From Clonostachys chloroleuca (taxonomy: Eukaryota > Ascomycota > Sordariomycetes > Hypocreales > Bionectriaceae), in contig JBANAY010000004.1 of the NCBI GenBank assembly GCA_037952775.1, positions 11,036,001 to 11,100,000 on the forward strand: a stretch of 64,000 bases of DNA, in the 5' to 3' direction. Below are positions 49,514 through 60,884 of this stretch, piece after piece; position 1 is the stretch's first letter, and each line of letters begins with the position of its first letter. A program made the translations under genes and the position numbers. The notes below the pieces were generated by a model that did no database searches, had not been told where the DNA came from, and saw only the letters and a program-made list of their open reading frames with translations.

Positions 49514-51241
49514 TGGTCGTGTCTGGCCTTGATGAGTAGGTTGTGTTTGCGGTGTTGCGGTGGTAATGTATGTCGTTTTATGAGCGCGAATGCAATCGGA
49601 AGAGGTCTTTTCTGACCTTCTGCTTGCTTTGAGGTTGAAGATTTGATGAACAAATCTTGTAAAAAGATGAAGTTATCTGAAGAGATAGAAGCGTTATGGA
49701 AGGTATTAGGTAGTGGCGTTTTCAAAGAACTTTCCTGTCTTGATGATATGACGGCGGCTGTGCAGCTCGCCCGGCTTATTATAGACTTGTGGGGGCGGGC
49801 TGACTTGTGCTCGTGTGAGTGGTGCCCAGGATGAACGTGGCTCCAGCAGATCCTCTGATGGGCCCAGCTTTGACCATGGACAGGGTCTCATTGGGCTGAC
49901 CTGTTATGATCCTGGATCCGGTTGTGGTGAAATATTGCCCGAAGGAAGGGTTCCGTCGCCCGACACAATATGAGATAGGAAAAGAATTGGGTGTGCTCTC
50001 GAAACAAATCGGCGGGATGAGGTAGGGACTACATCAATGTGAGAAGGTTGGCGAGGAAGATCATGTTACTAGGCAGCTGCCTGACAGTTTATAATTAGCA
50101 AGACAACCTAGTCAGTTATCCCGTAAGGTGATGGAGACCGAAGCTGACAGATGCGCCCAAGCAAAGCTCATCCTCCATTCTCGGGCATTCTTTGACTGAA
50201 CACTTGCTTGCCAGCGCCAATGAGTCAACCAAATTGTTTCATTGAGTATCACTCAAGAAATGTTCTTGGGGGGGCTAGTTAACGTTCCAAACAGAATCGC
50301 ATGCTAGTAACCTACTTCACATAGAACTCGAAGCTGTGGCTTGTGCACAAACCATATTTGTGTACACACCCTTGCAATAGTTGCTTACCCAACTTGAAGC
50401 TTCTCATGATGTACGTAAATTCAAACTGTATAGCAATTATTCATGTGCATTGTGACCAAAGAGATCATAAAGCAAATCTCCTATAGAGATCTTTCAGCTC
50501 TTTCCCCCTCGAGTCCCAGTTGCATGTCGACTAGAGTAAGAGGCGAGGTAAGCTTCCAACATGTAAATAAAAAGACGCCAAGGAGAGATAAAGTCTCTCG
50601 ATGCATCTATGGAACGGATACTCTCAGCCAATGCCCCCGGCTCTATAATTGAAGATGTTCCGCCCAGCCCAGCGTATCACTTTGTGCGCATCGGTAACAT
50701 CAATGCTAATAACAAAGTGACTTCCTTGACAGAGCTGTCATATCTGAAAGCTTGTTCACACGTAAGTTATTACAGGAGATCCTCCAGAGCCAAAGGCAAA
50801 ACAGAGAAGCCAATCCCACGCAGAGCCCAGCTTGGAACATAATTCTCAAGTGCTCGATTCAAACAAAAAGAAATTGCTGGAAGTGCATTTTGAAAGAAGA
50901 GTATCTGCAAATAGCGCGAAGGGGACGGAAAGATTGGTCGCTGACCACGGCGCCTTGGCTCATTGTTACACCGTTGGGCTTCGCTCACCCCAACTTCACT
51001 TGCTCCCACATTCAGACCTCACCCTTCAGCTACGTCTGACCAGCACCACCCAGAGACATCATCCGACATTTGCCCCATGCAACCACGGATTTCTGTCTCT
51101 GTTTTATCCACAACATCAAGCTCTCATCGCGGGGATAAGGCAAAAAGAAAGCATCGCAACACGATCGTCCTGAACTTGTAAATATAGGTAAGCTCAGAAA
51201 TACCTCCCGGAACCCGCTTCTAGACTCTTGTGGGACCATGA
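49514..51241. other. Intergenic stretch between divergent genes
   Basis: 1.7 kb without a supported gene. Several short plus-strand frames exist but show no family motif. Promoters of the glycine-rich protein (minus) and the protease-like gene (plus) must lie here. Confidence 0.5.
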
Positions 51242-52680
51242 ATGACTCGAGAGTTAGGTTTCCGGCAGAACAACCGCTCACGATTGGGAACATCGGCTCT
51301 AAACAGTACCCGAGCGTTGATGAACCAACGAGCAGATGCTCGCTGTGTTGTGAGACCGGTCTTGGCGTCGCATCACATATGTGGCTTGTGGAACCATCCC
51401 GACAGTCAGATTCGAGAGCAGATTCTGAGAACGATCGAACGATTACCTGACGCTCAGGCCGTCGATATTCTACGCAAAGGGTACAAAGATGCTGCAGAAC
51501 TTCCTGTCACCGTTTGCATCACGCTAACTAAGCGCTCTTCATCGTGGGCCAAGATCGATCGAGCCCTCCGGAAATTGCGAAAGATTCTTGATAATCATGG
51601 GCTCCACGATATCCGTTGCGAAGTCATGGAGTCAACGGTCTCTTTTCATTCGTCCGCGTCTACTGCTCATACCCCGGAGCTCACGACAATGGAGGAAGAC
51701 GATACTATGATGGTCTCATTTGTAGGAACCAGCATTAGCCCGCTGGCCACAACTGCCTCAGGGGAGTTTTCAGAACTGGCGGTAGAAGGATCACTCGGGC
51801 TAGTTTTGAAATGGAAGCAACAGGACGGTTCTGAGAAAACTGTGGCCTTGACATGTCGGCATGTGGTGCAGGATGAGGCTCAGTTGAATGCTACGATGAA
51901 CGAGCCGCTGACCGAACCGATCAAGATCATACAGCCTGGTCCTGATACATTCCGACAAATCCAGGACACCTTGACTGAGATTCAAGAACAAGCTGAACCG
52001 GGAGAGATTAGAGAGTATATCGTGGCTGCCCTCCATCAGCTATCCGCCTTCCAGCAACTCAGTGCGCGGGTTGTTGGCCAGGTCTTGTTTGCGCCACGGT
52101 TTGCACTTCGCCCTGTTGTTCGTCAAGATACCACTGTTGTTCGTCAAGAGGATCAAGCCGGCCCTCTAAGCAGGGAGTTCAAATGGCTGACCGACTGGGC
52201 TCTAGTTGACGTACACCAGGATGTGGTCCCAGATTTGGCCAACTTGACCATGAAGCTACCATACGCGCCAGGAGTGTTGGAGCCGACGATGACACGCTTG
52301 AGCTATCTGGCACAGTTTCCGAGGCTGAACTGATGACAATGCCGAGGGACGAAAGCAGCCAAGCGGTTGTCGCCAAATTCGGTGCGGCCACCGGCCTAAC
52401 GTTAGGTTCGAGTAATGGTATGTACTCTTCCCTCAGAACCGGAAAAAACAGTTGGAGCCAAGAGTGGTGCATCATAGGCATGAAAAAGGACCCTAATCAG
52501 GGCATGCTAGCACAACGGACCATGTTTTCTGCGCAGGGCGACTCTGGTGCAGCGGTATGGTTCTTAGATGGGAAGATAGCTGGTATGTTAACGTCTGGCC
52601 GCTGTCGTGGAGTTGTGGATGTTACCTATGCAACCCCAATTGAACGCTTACTCAACGACATCAGAGGAAGGGGGTTATGA
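51242..52680 (+). CDS. Trypsin-fold (PA-clan) serine protease-like protein, frame break inside
   Basis: Two plus frames together carry a full serine-protease triad. Frame one starts at ATG 51242 and contains LTCRHVV (His, near residue 204) and TDWALVDVH (Asp, near residue 323). Frame two, to the TGA at 52678-52680, contains SAQGDSGAAVWF (Ser with oxyanion Gly). The frame change lies between about 52210 and 52330. It is explained either by one missing base or by an intron (for example GTACAC at 52209 to an AG near 52300, of suitable phase). The N-terminal 150 residues form a separate helical region (IREQILRTIERLPD). There is no signal peptide, so the protein would be intracellular, as in several fungal proteins that join protease-like domains to defence-type modules; the role is unknown. 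Confidence 0.65.
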
Positions 52681-53390
52681 TGTCGAACTACCCTAGTTAT
52701 GCTACATGGACAAGGGCAGAAGGGAGTCGAGATGAGTTAAGGTCAGTCTAAATAAACGCATGGTTGCAGTGCTTAGGGAATCACGCAGTATTCCACTAAA
52801 ATGTTGATATTCTAGTGATAATGTAAGACACTCAAGATTGGTTTTTGCTTTCGAAAGGCGGGGAGGATTGAAGCAGCCACTAGAGAGAGAAGGTCGACTC
52901 CTGATGCCTTCTACATTGATACTGAGCGGAAGCTCCAGATATGGAATTTCAATCAAATTGAATCATCGACACAGATAGGTCATTCGATGTTTTGGTATCT
53001 GTGAGAATATTTTCACTAATTTTCCACGGTCAACACAGTTGATCGGATCAGAATGGCTCCTTAAGCAGAAAGAGAAGCTTCTACTGAGCTCTCGGGATGA
53101 CTCTCGGGCCATTGCCTGGGCTAGTCAACCCATGAAAGAGCCCTGGAGAGAGATACGAATCACTACCCTTGTTTGTGTTAATTCATGCAGTGTTTCTGTG
53201 CACAGCCCTTTCTGATGGAGCTCCGTAAGCGCCCTGCCAAGAAATTGACTCTTGACTGCCCTGTTGCCATTCCCAGTAAAGCCACATGGGTGATTGAATC
53301 GCACAATTTCGTTTGAAGCGGAAGAATTGTCTCTTCTGGCGCAAGATCTCCTTGTTGTCGTGAGAGGCAATTTATCCAGCAGGTCTTAAA
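52681..53390. other. Intergenic stretch
   Basis: No gene recognised. The interval separates the protease-like gene from the decayed HET gene, both on the plus strand. Confidence 0.5.
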
Positions 53391-55275
53391 ATGCTACCCA
53401 GGAAAACAGAGATCGCATCATTCCTCAACCGAAGTAAACAAATATTACAAAAATACAGGGATTTCGAGTATTCCAGACCAATTGCAGCCATCCACAATGG
53501 GATCCGCCTTTTGTTACTCAGGCCGGGCGGATTTCTCGATGACATCCAAAGCGACCTCGTGGACGTCTGCGTCGACGATCAGCTAAGTTACGAGGCCCTC
53601 TTGTATACTTGGGGTGACGGGAAGTCACAGCGTCCGATCCGTGTCAACGGATCCCGACTAGATGTCTCGGCGAAACTTGAGGTGGCGCTGCGTCACTTAC
53701 GATCCCTAACTGCCACGAGAGTTCTGTGGATTGATGCGCTTTGCATCAACCAGGGCGACTATGAGGAGAGGTCAGACCAGGTCAAGAAAATGGTCCAGAT
53801 CTACCAGCGGGCGACGAATGTCATTGCTTGGCTTGGAAAAGAGAGTCGGGGCAGCGGGGATTCGATGGCCCTTCTTACGGACTTTGCCATGTTCCTCAGG
53901 GGAAATCGTGTTGTCGACTTGGAATCGGCCCAGAATTTCCATAACCGAGCCAAAAAGTCACGGAAAGGACCCAGCGGGGACTTGAACAATCTTGGTTACC
54001 CCTTCAAGGAAAAGAAACGAGATTGGGAATCCTTGTGGACGCTTTTGAGGCGGGCATACTGGAGCCGGATGTGGATATTGCAGGAACTGGCTGCACGAGG
54101 ATATTGGGGGAGCAAAGTCTCGACGCCATGTAGTGTGGTTCGGATACCGCATCTATGCACGATCTTCAAATGATGTTCGATCATTTCAACATCATGTGGT
54201 CATGGTATTCTCCGAGTGAGGTCGGGGAATGGCGCCTTCAGCAGCCGTTCAAGCCATTCACGAGACAAGGCTTCATGGAGCCCCCGGGCTTTACCATGTG
54301 CGCCACTCTGAGATTGTTTCATCTTGACCGTATTGCTGGAGGATCGACGCTGAAGAGGTTCAGAAGACCGTGACAAGATGTATGCCCTCCTCGGTCTCGT
54401 GTCCCAAAACCATGCGATAAGTCCAGACTACACCAAATCACTTTCAGATATCTTGATAGACTATGTCAGGAACAGCATCGAGACAGATGGGTCTTTAAAT
54501 GCTCTCTTCTCGAACCGTTTATATCCGTGCGAGTCAGGGCTGCCAACATGGACGCCAGAGATTCGTAAGAAATGGCATGCCCCGTGCCAATGGGAAAAGC
54601 ATGGGATTGACACACTGTTTAAAGCCAGTGGCAACAAGAAGGCAGATGTCGCATTTATCCCATACCAGGACCTGAATCGAGAATCAGTAATCCAACGCGC
54701 CAAGGGTATGGTCATTGGCGAGATTGACCATGTCATCGGCCCTTGCCGCATCGATGATCTCGTACAACGTACCATCATGAAAGATTTTCCCAATTTGTCC
54801 ATCGAGGAAGGTATGAGTTATTCATGATGGAACTCAGCCAATTTGCATCCGATCTTGAGAATGAGTCGGCTGACTACGGCTCCTTCTGGCGAACTTTGGT
54901 CTTGAATAGAAATGAGGATGTTAATGACACACGGCAAGCCTCCAAGGGTCTGCGCATTGGAGGGGTCATCGCACTCCGAAGAGACTGGTTGCAAACAAAA
55001 GAAATGGCAGAGGTCGCCGCGGGTGAGGATGACGTGAAGCATTGAAACACCTTTCGCCGGTGCGTATACAGATGCGTTATGAACCGTACCTTTTTCAGGG
55101 CCAGGGGCCACAGCTATACGTACATGGGACTCGGGCCGTATGACGCCCGCCTGGAGATCTGGTGGCGGTTTTGTTTGGGTCGGATCAGTGTTTGGTATTG
55201 CGACCCAGAGGAGAAGGGTTGGAGGGGTACAATGTGATCGGCACGGCATATGTTCACGGCGCGATGCAGGGATAA
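53391..55275 (+). pseudogene. HET-domain protein, multiply frame-broken
   Basis: The first frame (ATG 53391 to about 54130) contains the HET blocks SYEALLYTWGD, WIDALCINQGD and SRMWILQELA. The homology then hops through frames: about 54155-54360, then from 54364 (DRDKMYALLGLVSQN, the usual post-domain block), to about 54810, then 54824-55045, then FFRARGHSYTYMGLGPYDA near 55090-55145. It ends with PGDLVAVLFGSDQCLVLRP and NVIGTAYVHGAMQG before TAA at 55273-55275. That is at least five breaks over one gene, with the whole homology order preserved. It is most likely a recently dead gene. Short introns could explain at most one or two of the changes. The other HET gene at 2210-4756 is intact and rather different. 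Confidence 0.8.
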
Positions 55276-55614
55276 TTGGTAGAGGAGCAAGACGTGCAAG
55301 AGAGTGTATTCGATCTTAACTAAGAGATCTAATCTAAGTCAAACAAATCATGGGATTGTGTCAAACAGGGGATTCTACCATCTCAAAGCCTCTGATGCTA
55401 GAAGAAGTGCTGTGTAAAAATAAAATACAGATTTGCCAACCTTGATCAACTCAAATACCTATTGGGAGGGCAAGATTGATCTATAGAGTTCAATTTCAGG
55501 ATTCACGATTCCACCACCACTTGGCATGTCAAATGGTAGTTGCTCTCTTAGTTCTCAATCATCTGAGGAAATGCAATGTCTATATTGAAGGGAAAAAAAT
55601 ATTAGTTGTATCAT
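55276..55614. other. Intergenic stretch between convergent genes
   Basis: AT-rich 3' flanks; nothing recognised. Confidence 0.5.
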
Positions 55615-56639
55615 CTAGTATACGTCCACTGCAGAAAAAGTAACCCTCTGCTGACCCGTAGGAACGGTGCTATCAAACTCAAGCCCATTACCATTGTTCA
55701 AGTAGACGAAGGTATTAAAAACTCCTGCGGGGGTGGTAGAAGTACAGCCGAATGACGCCCCTGTTCGAGAACAGGCAAGTCGCCTGTAGTGGTAACCCGA
55801 GGAGTTTTCTGGCAATCCATCATTCAAGTCCCAAATGGTAAGGCGCCCAGGATTTTGGTTATCAAAATCGCCCGTATACTCGTTGAATATGTCATAACTT
55901 GTTACAAGGATATATCGGTTTTTGACGCCCTGGTATATAAAAAAGGTATCTCCCGTCGACGGGTCAAGGTAAAACTGTGCAACTGTCATAGACGAGGGGG
56001 TTGGGCCCCTGAAGAGTACACGAATAGAAAAGTTGGAGGCGATGGAGAATGGTAGTAGACAGGGCTCCCAAAAGTTCCGCTGCCTGCTCCAGATGACAGT
56101 AGCGTGAATGCTGTTGGTTGGGGGATCAAGGTTGATGATGATGGAGTCGGAGTGGCTGAATTACTCGATGGGACGGAAGAAGTTGCTATCGAAAGGCTGG
56201 AAGGTGTGGGTGTAGTAGATATCGCGGATGTATCGGATGTCGAAGACACATCTAGTGTAGTAGAGACACTTGGTGTGCTTGATGAGACGTCTGACGAGGA
56301 AGGAATGCTGGGCGTGTTTGACGAAGTCCCGGCAGTTAGTGAAGTGCCACTTCCGGGTGTAGGGGTCAAATCCGTGCTCGATTCAGGTGGCGTTGGAGTA
56401 CTACTTGGGCTCAAGGTAGTATCAAGGGCACTAGGTGTGGAAGCTTCGGGTGTCGTTTCGGAAACAAAAGAGCTCGAGGCAGGAGTAGCAGTGGGCGTGG
56501 TAGAGGATGAGACAATAATTGATGGAGGAGAGCTGCTTGCTGAGGGAGTCAAAACGCTACTCCTTTGGCACTTGTGCTTGTGTGCAAGCCCTTCCGCAAG
56601 GGTTGCCAACACGACGAGAGAGGCGAGCGACCAACGCAT
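55615..56639 (-). CDS. Secreted mucin-like Ser/Thr-rich protein
   Basis: The start is ATG 56639. An upstream TTG is not used, and the frame then opens with a signal peptide (MRWSLASLVVLATLAEGLA). About 150 residues of Ser/Thr/Pro-rich sequence follow, a typical O-glycosylated stalk. This frame ends at 55986. An overlapping frame, 55989-55615, continues with a folded-looking C-terminal part (FYLDPSTGDTFFIYQGVKN, two Cys, TFSAVDVY end). The two frames must be joined by a frame change near 55990-56100. A phase-compatible GT..AG pair exists (GTCATC at 56097 to TTCAG at 56009), but its donor is weak, so a one-base error is also possible. It is probably a cell-wall or adhesin-type protein. The C-terminal domain is not recognised. 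Confidence 0.65.
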
Positions 56640-57769
56640 CTTTCGGGTAGCAGCGGCTGGACGCTGTGGTTTAACGTGCAAAGTAAGGTTTAGGGACGAG
56701 AAAGAGGAAGAGGAAGTGGTTGCTTCGTTTTAGGAGAGAGCGTGTATAAAGCCACCTGCAATCTTGCATTAGTATGCCGCGCCTTTCAGCTTTTTACCCG
56801 CGCTACTGGACGATGCCAATACTTCCCCCTTAGGCTAGAGAGTATTGGGAGTAGTCATCAAATGGCTATGGGCCTCGGTGATAGCGTGAAGAAGCGTCTG
56901 CAGTTGAAGAAGACCAATTGTTGGTGGGGACTGAATCAATAGTCTTTGTTTTGAGGTCCACCGCACATGTTCCTGCATCACATTATGGATCAGCTTCATC
57001 TCGTCCTTTTATCCATTCGGAGATCGAAAAAGAAAATCAAAAAAATCCACACATGCACCAGTGGTTGCCTCCCAAATACCACACACTATCCTGCAATATG
57101 ATTCCCAATTTGAGTTTTGGAAGACTTGAAAGATGAAATGAACAGATTTACTCAGTTACAGAAGCAGTACTGAATAGTCTCATGCGTGAATTCGTTATTT
57201 CTCCATACCTTGGTCAAAGCGGACTCATTTTACTCTTATGCGTGTACACTGCGTTCTCTACCAGACATCGCCACCTAGCCGGATGTGAAAATGAAAGATA
57301 ACTCAGGTCTCAACAAGTCATATTGGAACACTACCAAGGGAAAAATCTCCGTGTGATTAAATAATGATAGTATATAATATTCGAAGTAAGAGTGTAGAAA
57401 ATACTGATGGAAGGGCACATAGGAGTTGACGGATCAGAGAACGCCAGCCCGAGAATAGAGCGGGTCTGCAGAAGCAGGCCAAAAAAGAAACATACAACAC
57501 CTGGTACAGTGTAACACTCCAGAAGCGCCTGGTTGAAGTCCTATGTGGGCGGTATCATACATATCAACGCACTTGAGAGCCATCTTCGTCATATTATCCT
57601 AGAGTGGCTCCTAGAGTGGCATTACAGTAGGTTGACCATTTTCTCGTTGAGGCGGAATCACACTGTTAAAATAGAAAAGACAAGTTAGATATATATCTAC
57701 CGGCACTCTCTTATGGGCATTGTTGAATCCTACTTATCGGGTGCGTGCTGGGCTGGGTGTCGGAGCTTA
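56640..57769. other. Intergenic stretch between the mucin-like gene and the transporter
   Basis: 1.1 kb; promoter of the mucin-like gene on the left. No gene was seen in the rest, which is AT-rich. Confidence 0.5.
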
Positions 57770-59680
57770 TTAAAACGAATGAATCCTTGCATCTTTGGTC
57801 CAGTAACGAAACTTCTTCCCAAAGAAAATGAACACGACCATTCCCAGAAGAGTGATTCCTACAGTCATAGCCATAAGAAGCATCGTAGGTTGAATGAAAC
57901 CGTTACTAGCCGCCCAGTCGTTCATAAAGTAAGTCATGCCAAACTACATTATGCAAGTTAGATGGATACAAATGAGTCCCTTTTCGGAAAGACTTACACC
58001 AAATGTATTCTTGCAGACGGTCGCAATCACCATAATCTCGCCCGTGACGGGCTTGTAGGAGTCGATTGCATAGGTGATTACAATAGTCGGTATCGCAACA
58101 ACTTGGACACCAACTAGACCGAACCCAACCACGACCACAGCTGGCCAAGGCCACTTGTCTTGCACTCCCACCCCAAAAGCCTACTCATTATGATTAGACG
58201 AGATTATTGTTTCATAATGTCCAGGGACTCACCACTAGGCCAACGAGAGCGGCAGCAATGAATGGGGCTAGTGATATCAATCTCATCTCCGGCTCGCGAA
58301 TCCCCGCATTCCGTTTCGTGGCTTTCTGTGAAATCCAGTCCGACCAAGGGCCAGCGACTCCAAGACCGATAATACCTCCTGCCACCAACGCAAAGTTTGC
58401 ATATCCTACCTGCGCGGGAGTGAAATTGTACGGTGGCGTGGCCAATGCTTGCGACTGTAGTAAATTTACGGCAAGCAGAGCGTTGGCAGCGCAGCCCATG
58501 GACATGGATGCCCAGAAAATAATAGGGAAGAAGAATATCTGTACTGGAGTCAGAAAGTGACGAATGACATGCTTAAGAGCCAAGTGGTCGATAGGTTGCC
58601 AGAGGTTGAATTGGGCCCGGCTAGGTCTTCCTTTGCCGACGCATTCAGGACTTATTGTTAATGCACTGGGTGAGTCCAACGTCGGGCTTTCGGTTTTATG
58701 CTCGCCCTGATCCACGGCGTTACTCGAGGGTTGGCAAGCTTGGCTGTGGACATTATAATCGTCGTAGCTTCGACGCGTTTCGGGAAAGAAGAAAACCAGC
58801 GCGACCATGTTCACCCCCTGTGCAATCGTGCAAGCCCAGAAGAACCAACGGTAAGAGACTCGGTCAGCAACAGCGCCGGAAATGACAGGGCCCAAGAACA
58901 ACCCGACAAAATAACACCAGCTAGACCAAGTCAGCCGCCGAAGTATTGTAAGGACGAGGTGGTCACGTACAAGTATGAGCCCACATATTTACCCCGTTCA
59001 TGGAGGAAGTACATGTCCGCAACAACGACATTCATGATGCTCTCATTAGCTGAAGCTCCAGTGCCGGTAAGAATGCGGGCACCAAGGAAGGAGCCGTAAG
59101 AATTCGCCGTTGCCGATCAGATGAGGGCGGCCATGTTCAACAGGCAGCAACACATGAGTGTGATACGTCGTCCAAATATCTCGCTACAGGGGATGATGAT
59201 AAAGTTACAGTATCCTAAAAGCATAACCGTAACTCCAGTCTATAAGATGTCAATTTTTAGGATGTGACTGTTAGTGTTTGGATGTTCCTACCAGCAGGGC
59301 TACATCGGTCAACGATCTGTTCCATGTCTCCATGAATAACGGCGTCAGAGGGGCGATAGACAGAGCCGGAATAACGCTCGAAATCACGAAGAAGCCTTGG
59401 TTGACCATCACCAAGGTTTTCCACCAGAGACTCCAATTCTATGCACAGGTCAGTGATAAGATGTGGGAACCGTTTTGATGACCAGCACGTACCAGAGGAT
59501 CGTGCGGATCGTTTGTCGGCTGCGGAATGAGGATTGCAGAGGAGGCTGTATTGTGGGCATGGGCAAGGTGTTTTTCTTCAACATCTCTCATGACCTCTGT
59601 GCCTGGAATCATCTCAATTTGCTCTCCTTCTGTCGCCCCCCTTCATGATGTGCAGTGTGTGGTGTTTCTTTCGTATCCAT
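57770..59680 (-). pseudogene. MFS drug/metabolite transporter with in-frame TGA
   Basis: Six minus-strand exons join perfectly in phase: 59612-59493, 59438-59292, 59239-58971, 58920-58233, 58180-57998 and 57943-57770. The total of 527 codons includes about 12 membrane helices. Family marks are DPLNWSLWWK at the start, IFGRRITLM (motif A), LGARILTGTGASANES and GPVISGAVADRVSYRW (motif C-like). Codon 130 is TGA (59117-59119) where homologues have Trp (ALI-W-SA), so the protein is cut in the third helix unless read through. In addition, an upstream start at 59680 (MDTKETPHTAHH) connects to the main frame only if the six-G run at 59636-59641 had seven. The class exports drugs or secondary metabolites. 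It belongs to the cluster that follows. Confidence 0.8.
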
Positions 59681-59966
59681 GGCAGCTGAAATCAAGGGTT
59701 TCTCCTTTCGGGTAATACTACGATGATCCGAGGGGAAACGGCATTTCCAAATAGAGCACGGAAGTAATATATAGCGAATCTATCAAGGACAGCAGTCTGA
59801 TTTGTCCCTTTGCGGGGCCCCGCAAACCTTGAACTCAGGTCCCACCACCAGGGTCTAGAGCTTCGGCTGAAGAGACACGCTTCTGCGCTCGGGCCGTCTG
59901 AATTCTGAATCTGACACTAATCTATCTGGCAACCTGGGCATTGTCGATCTCTTGATTCACCAATTA
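59681..59966. other. Transporter promoter and 3' flank of the Dabb gene
   Basis: Short interval; GGGGCCCCGC near 59815 is a small palindrome. No gene was seen. Confidence 0.45.
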
Positions 59967-60508
59967 CTAGCAATCCGCTGCCCGTGTTGTACAATCTCCT
60001 ACGCCATCAGCGAAGTCTAAGACCAGAATCTCCTTGCCGAGTTTGCCTACGACGAATGCCACCAACTCCTGATGAGCCGGGTCATCCTTCACGAAATACC
60101 GTCTATCTTCGTCATTCTCGAAGACAAGGATTGATGCAAGATTGAATCCTACAAGCCAATGTAACATGGAGATTAGCGAGCTATGCTCCGGTAATGGGCA
60201 AGCGCAGAACCCGCACTTCACTCATAGCGGCGGCGGGACTTACCAAGGCTCCGGACATTCTCAGCTGGACGTGTTGTGCCGCATTTGATTGACTTGATGT
60301 ACGGCTCTCCATTCCGCTTAGCCGTAGTAGCGAGACGTTTGATGCACTGAACTGCGGTACTCAGTGCCTCATGCTCCCGAAAGGAATATAACACAATATG
60401 CTCTATTGGTTGCTGAGCCATGACTACAGAATCCCCGATGGATCTGCCGAATTCTACAGTGAGACGGTCGGTATTCGGAATGGTATCTTTCAAACGCTCT
60501 ACGGCCAT
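59967..60508 (-). CDS. Dabb-domain (stress-responsive alpha/beta barrel) protein
   Basis: Exon 1 is 60508-60244, intron 60243-60149 (GTAAGT..TTGTAG) and exon 2 is 60148-59967, for 148 residues. The Dabb fold starts at PIEHIVLYSFREHEAL and ends with ILVFENDEDRRYFVKDDPAHQELV, which matches the family Y-x-x-x-P-x-H block. In fungi and plants these small dimeric ferredoxin-like barrels act in polyketide cyclisation, aromatic metabolism or stress. A shorter product of 119 residues would start at the ATG 60421. The extra N-terminal 29 residues (VERLKDTIPNTDRLTVEFGR) themselves resemble the middle of a Dabb domain, as if a first copy had been partly lost. It is divergent from the dioxygenase-like gene, with a shared promoter of 376 bases. 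Confidence 0.75.
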
Positions 60509-60884
60509 CTTCGGCTTTAAATTTACCCAATTGTGGCGGGACCATGGTTTGCTCACACCCTCAAGAATGGTCCCGCCACCACAAATCGCCTGATCAAGAG
60601 TGTCCCGCAACCACCCACAGTAGAGTTGTGGTCCCGCCGGCCTAATTCAGTCCCAGCACTCATTGTTCCATCGGATGTACCTTGCAAGGATCAAGGATTC
60701 GGTCAATATGGGGACCCCAATACGCGAAGCTGCCTCCATCTACCGAAAGCCGGAAAAACATATCAATGGAGATACTGCTGCTGGCCATTAAACCCCACCA
60801 TCAGAGCTTGACGCAAGAGAAAGTGTCAGACCACTTGCTTTTGCTTCCAAACATAGTTACGTCTCGGAAAACCTAGAAACAAAG
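60509..60884. promoter_or_regulatory. Bidirectional promoter with repeated GTCCCGC sites
   Basis: Between the two divergent ATGs the heptamer GTCCCGC occurs at 60570, 60602 and 60631 and inverted (GCGGGAC) at 60536. Two copies form an inverted repeat, GGCGGGACCAT (60535-60545) and ATGGTCCCGCC (60567-60577), with a 21-base spacer. CGG-type inverted repeats are the usual binding form of dimeric Zn2Cys6 regulators. Assignment to the regulator next door is inference. Confidence 0.55.

Noticed and set aside
56104..56733. 209-codon plus-strand frame
   Set aside because: Antisense to the Ser/Thr-rich stalk; the repetitive codons keep it open.
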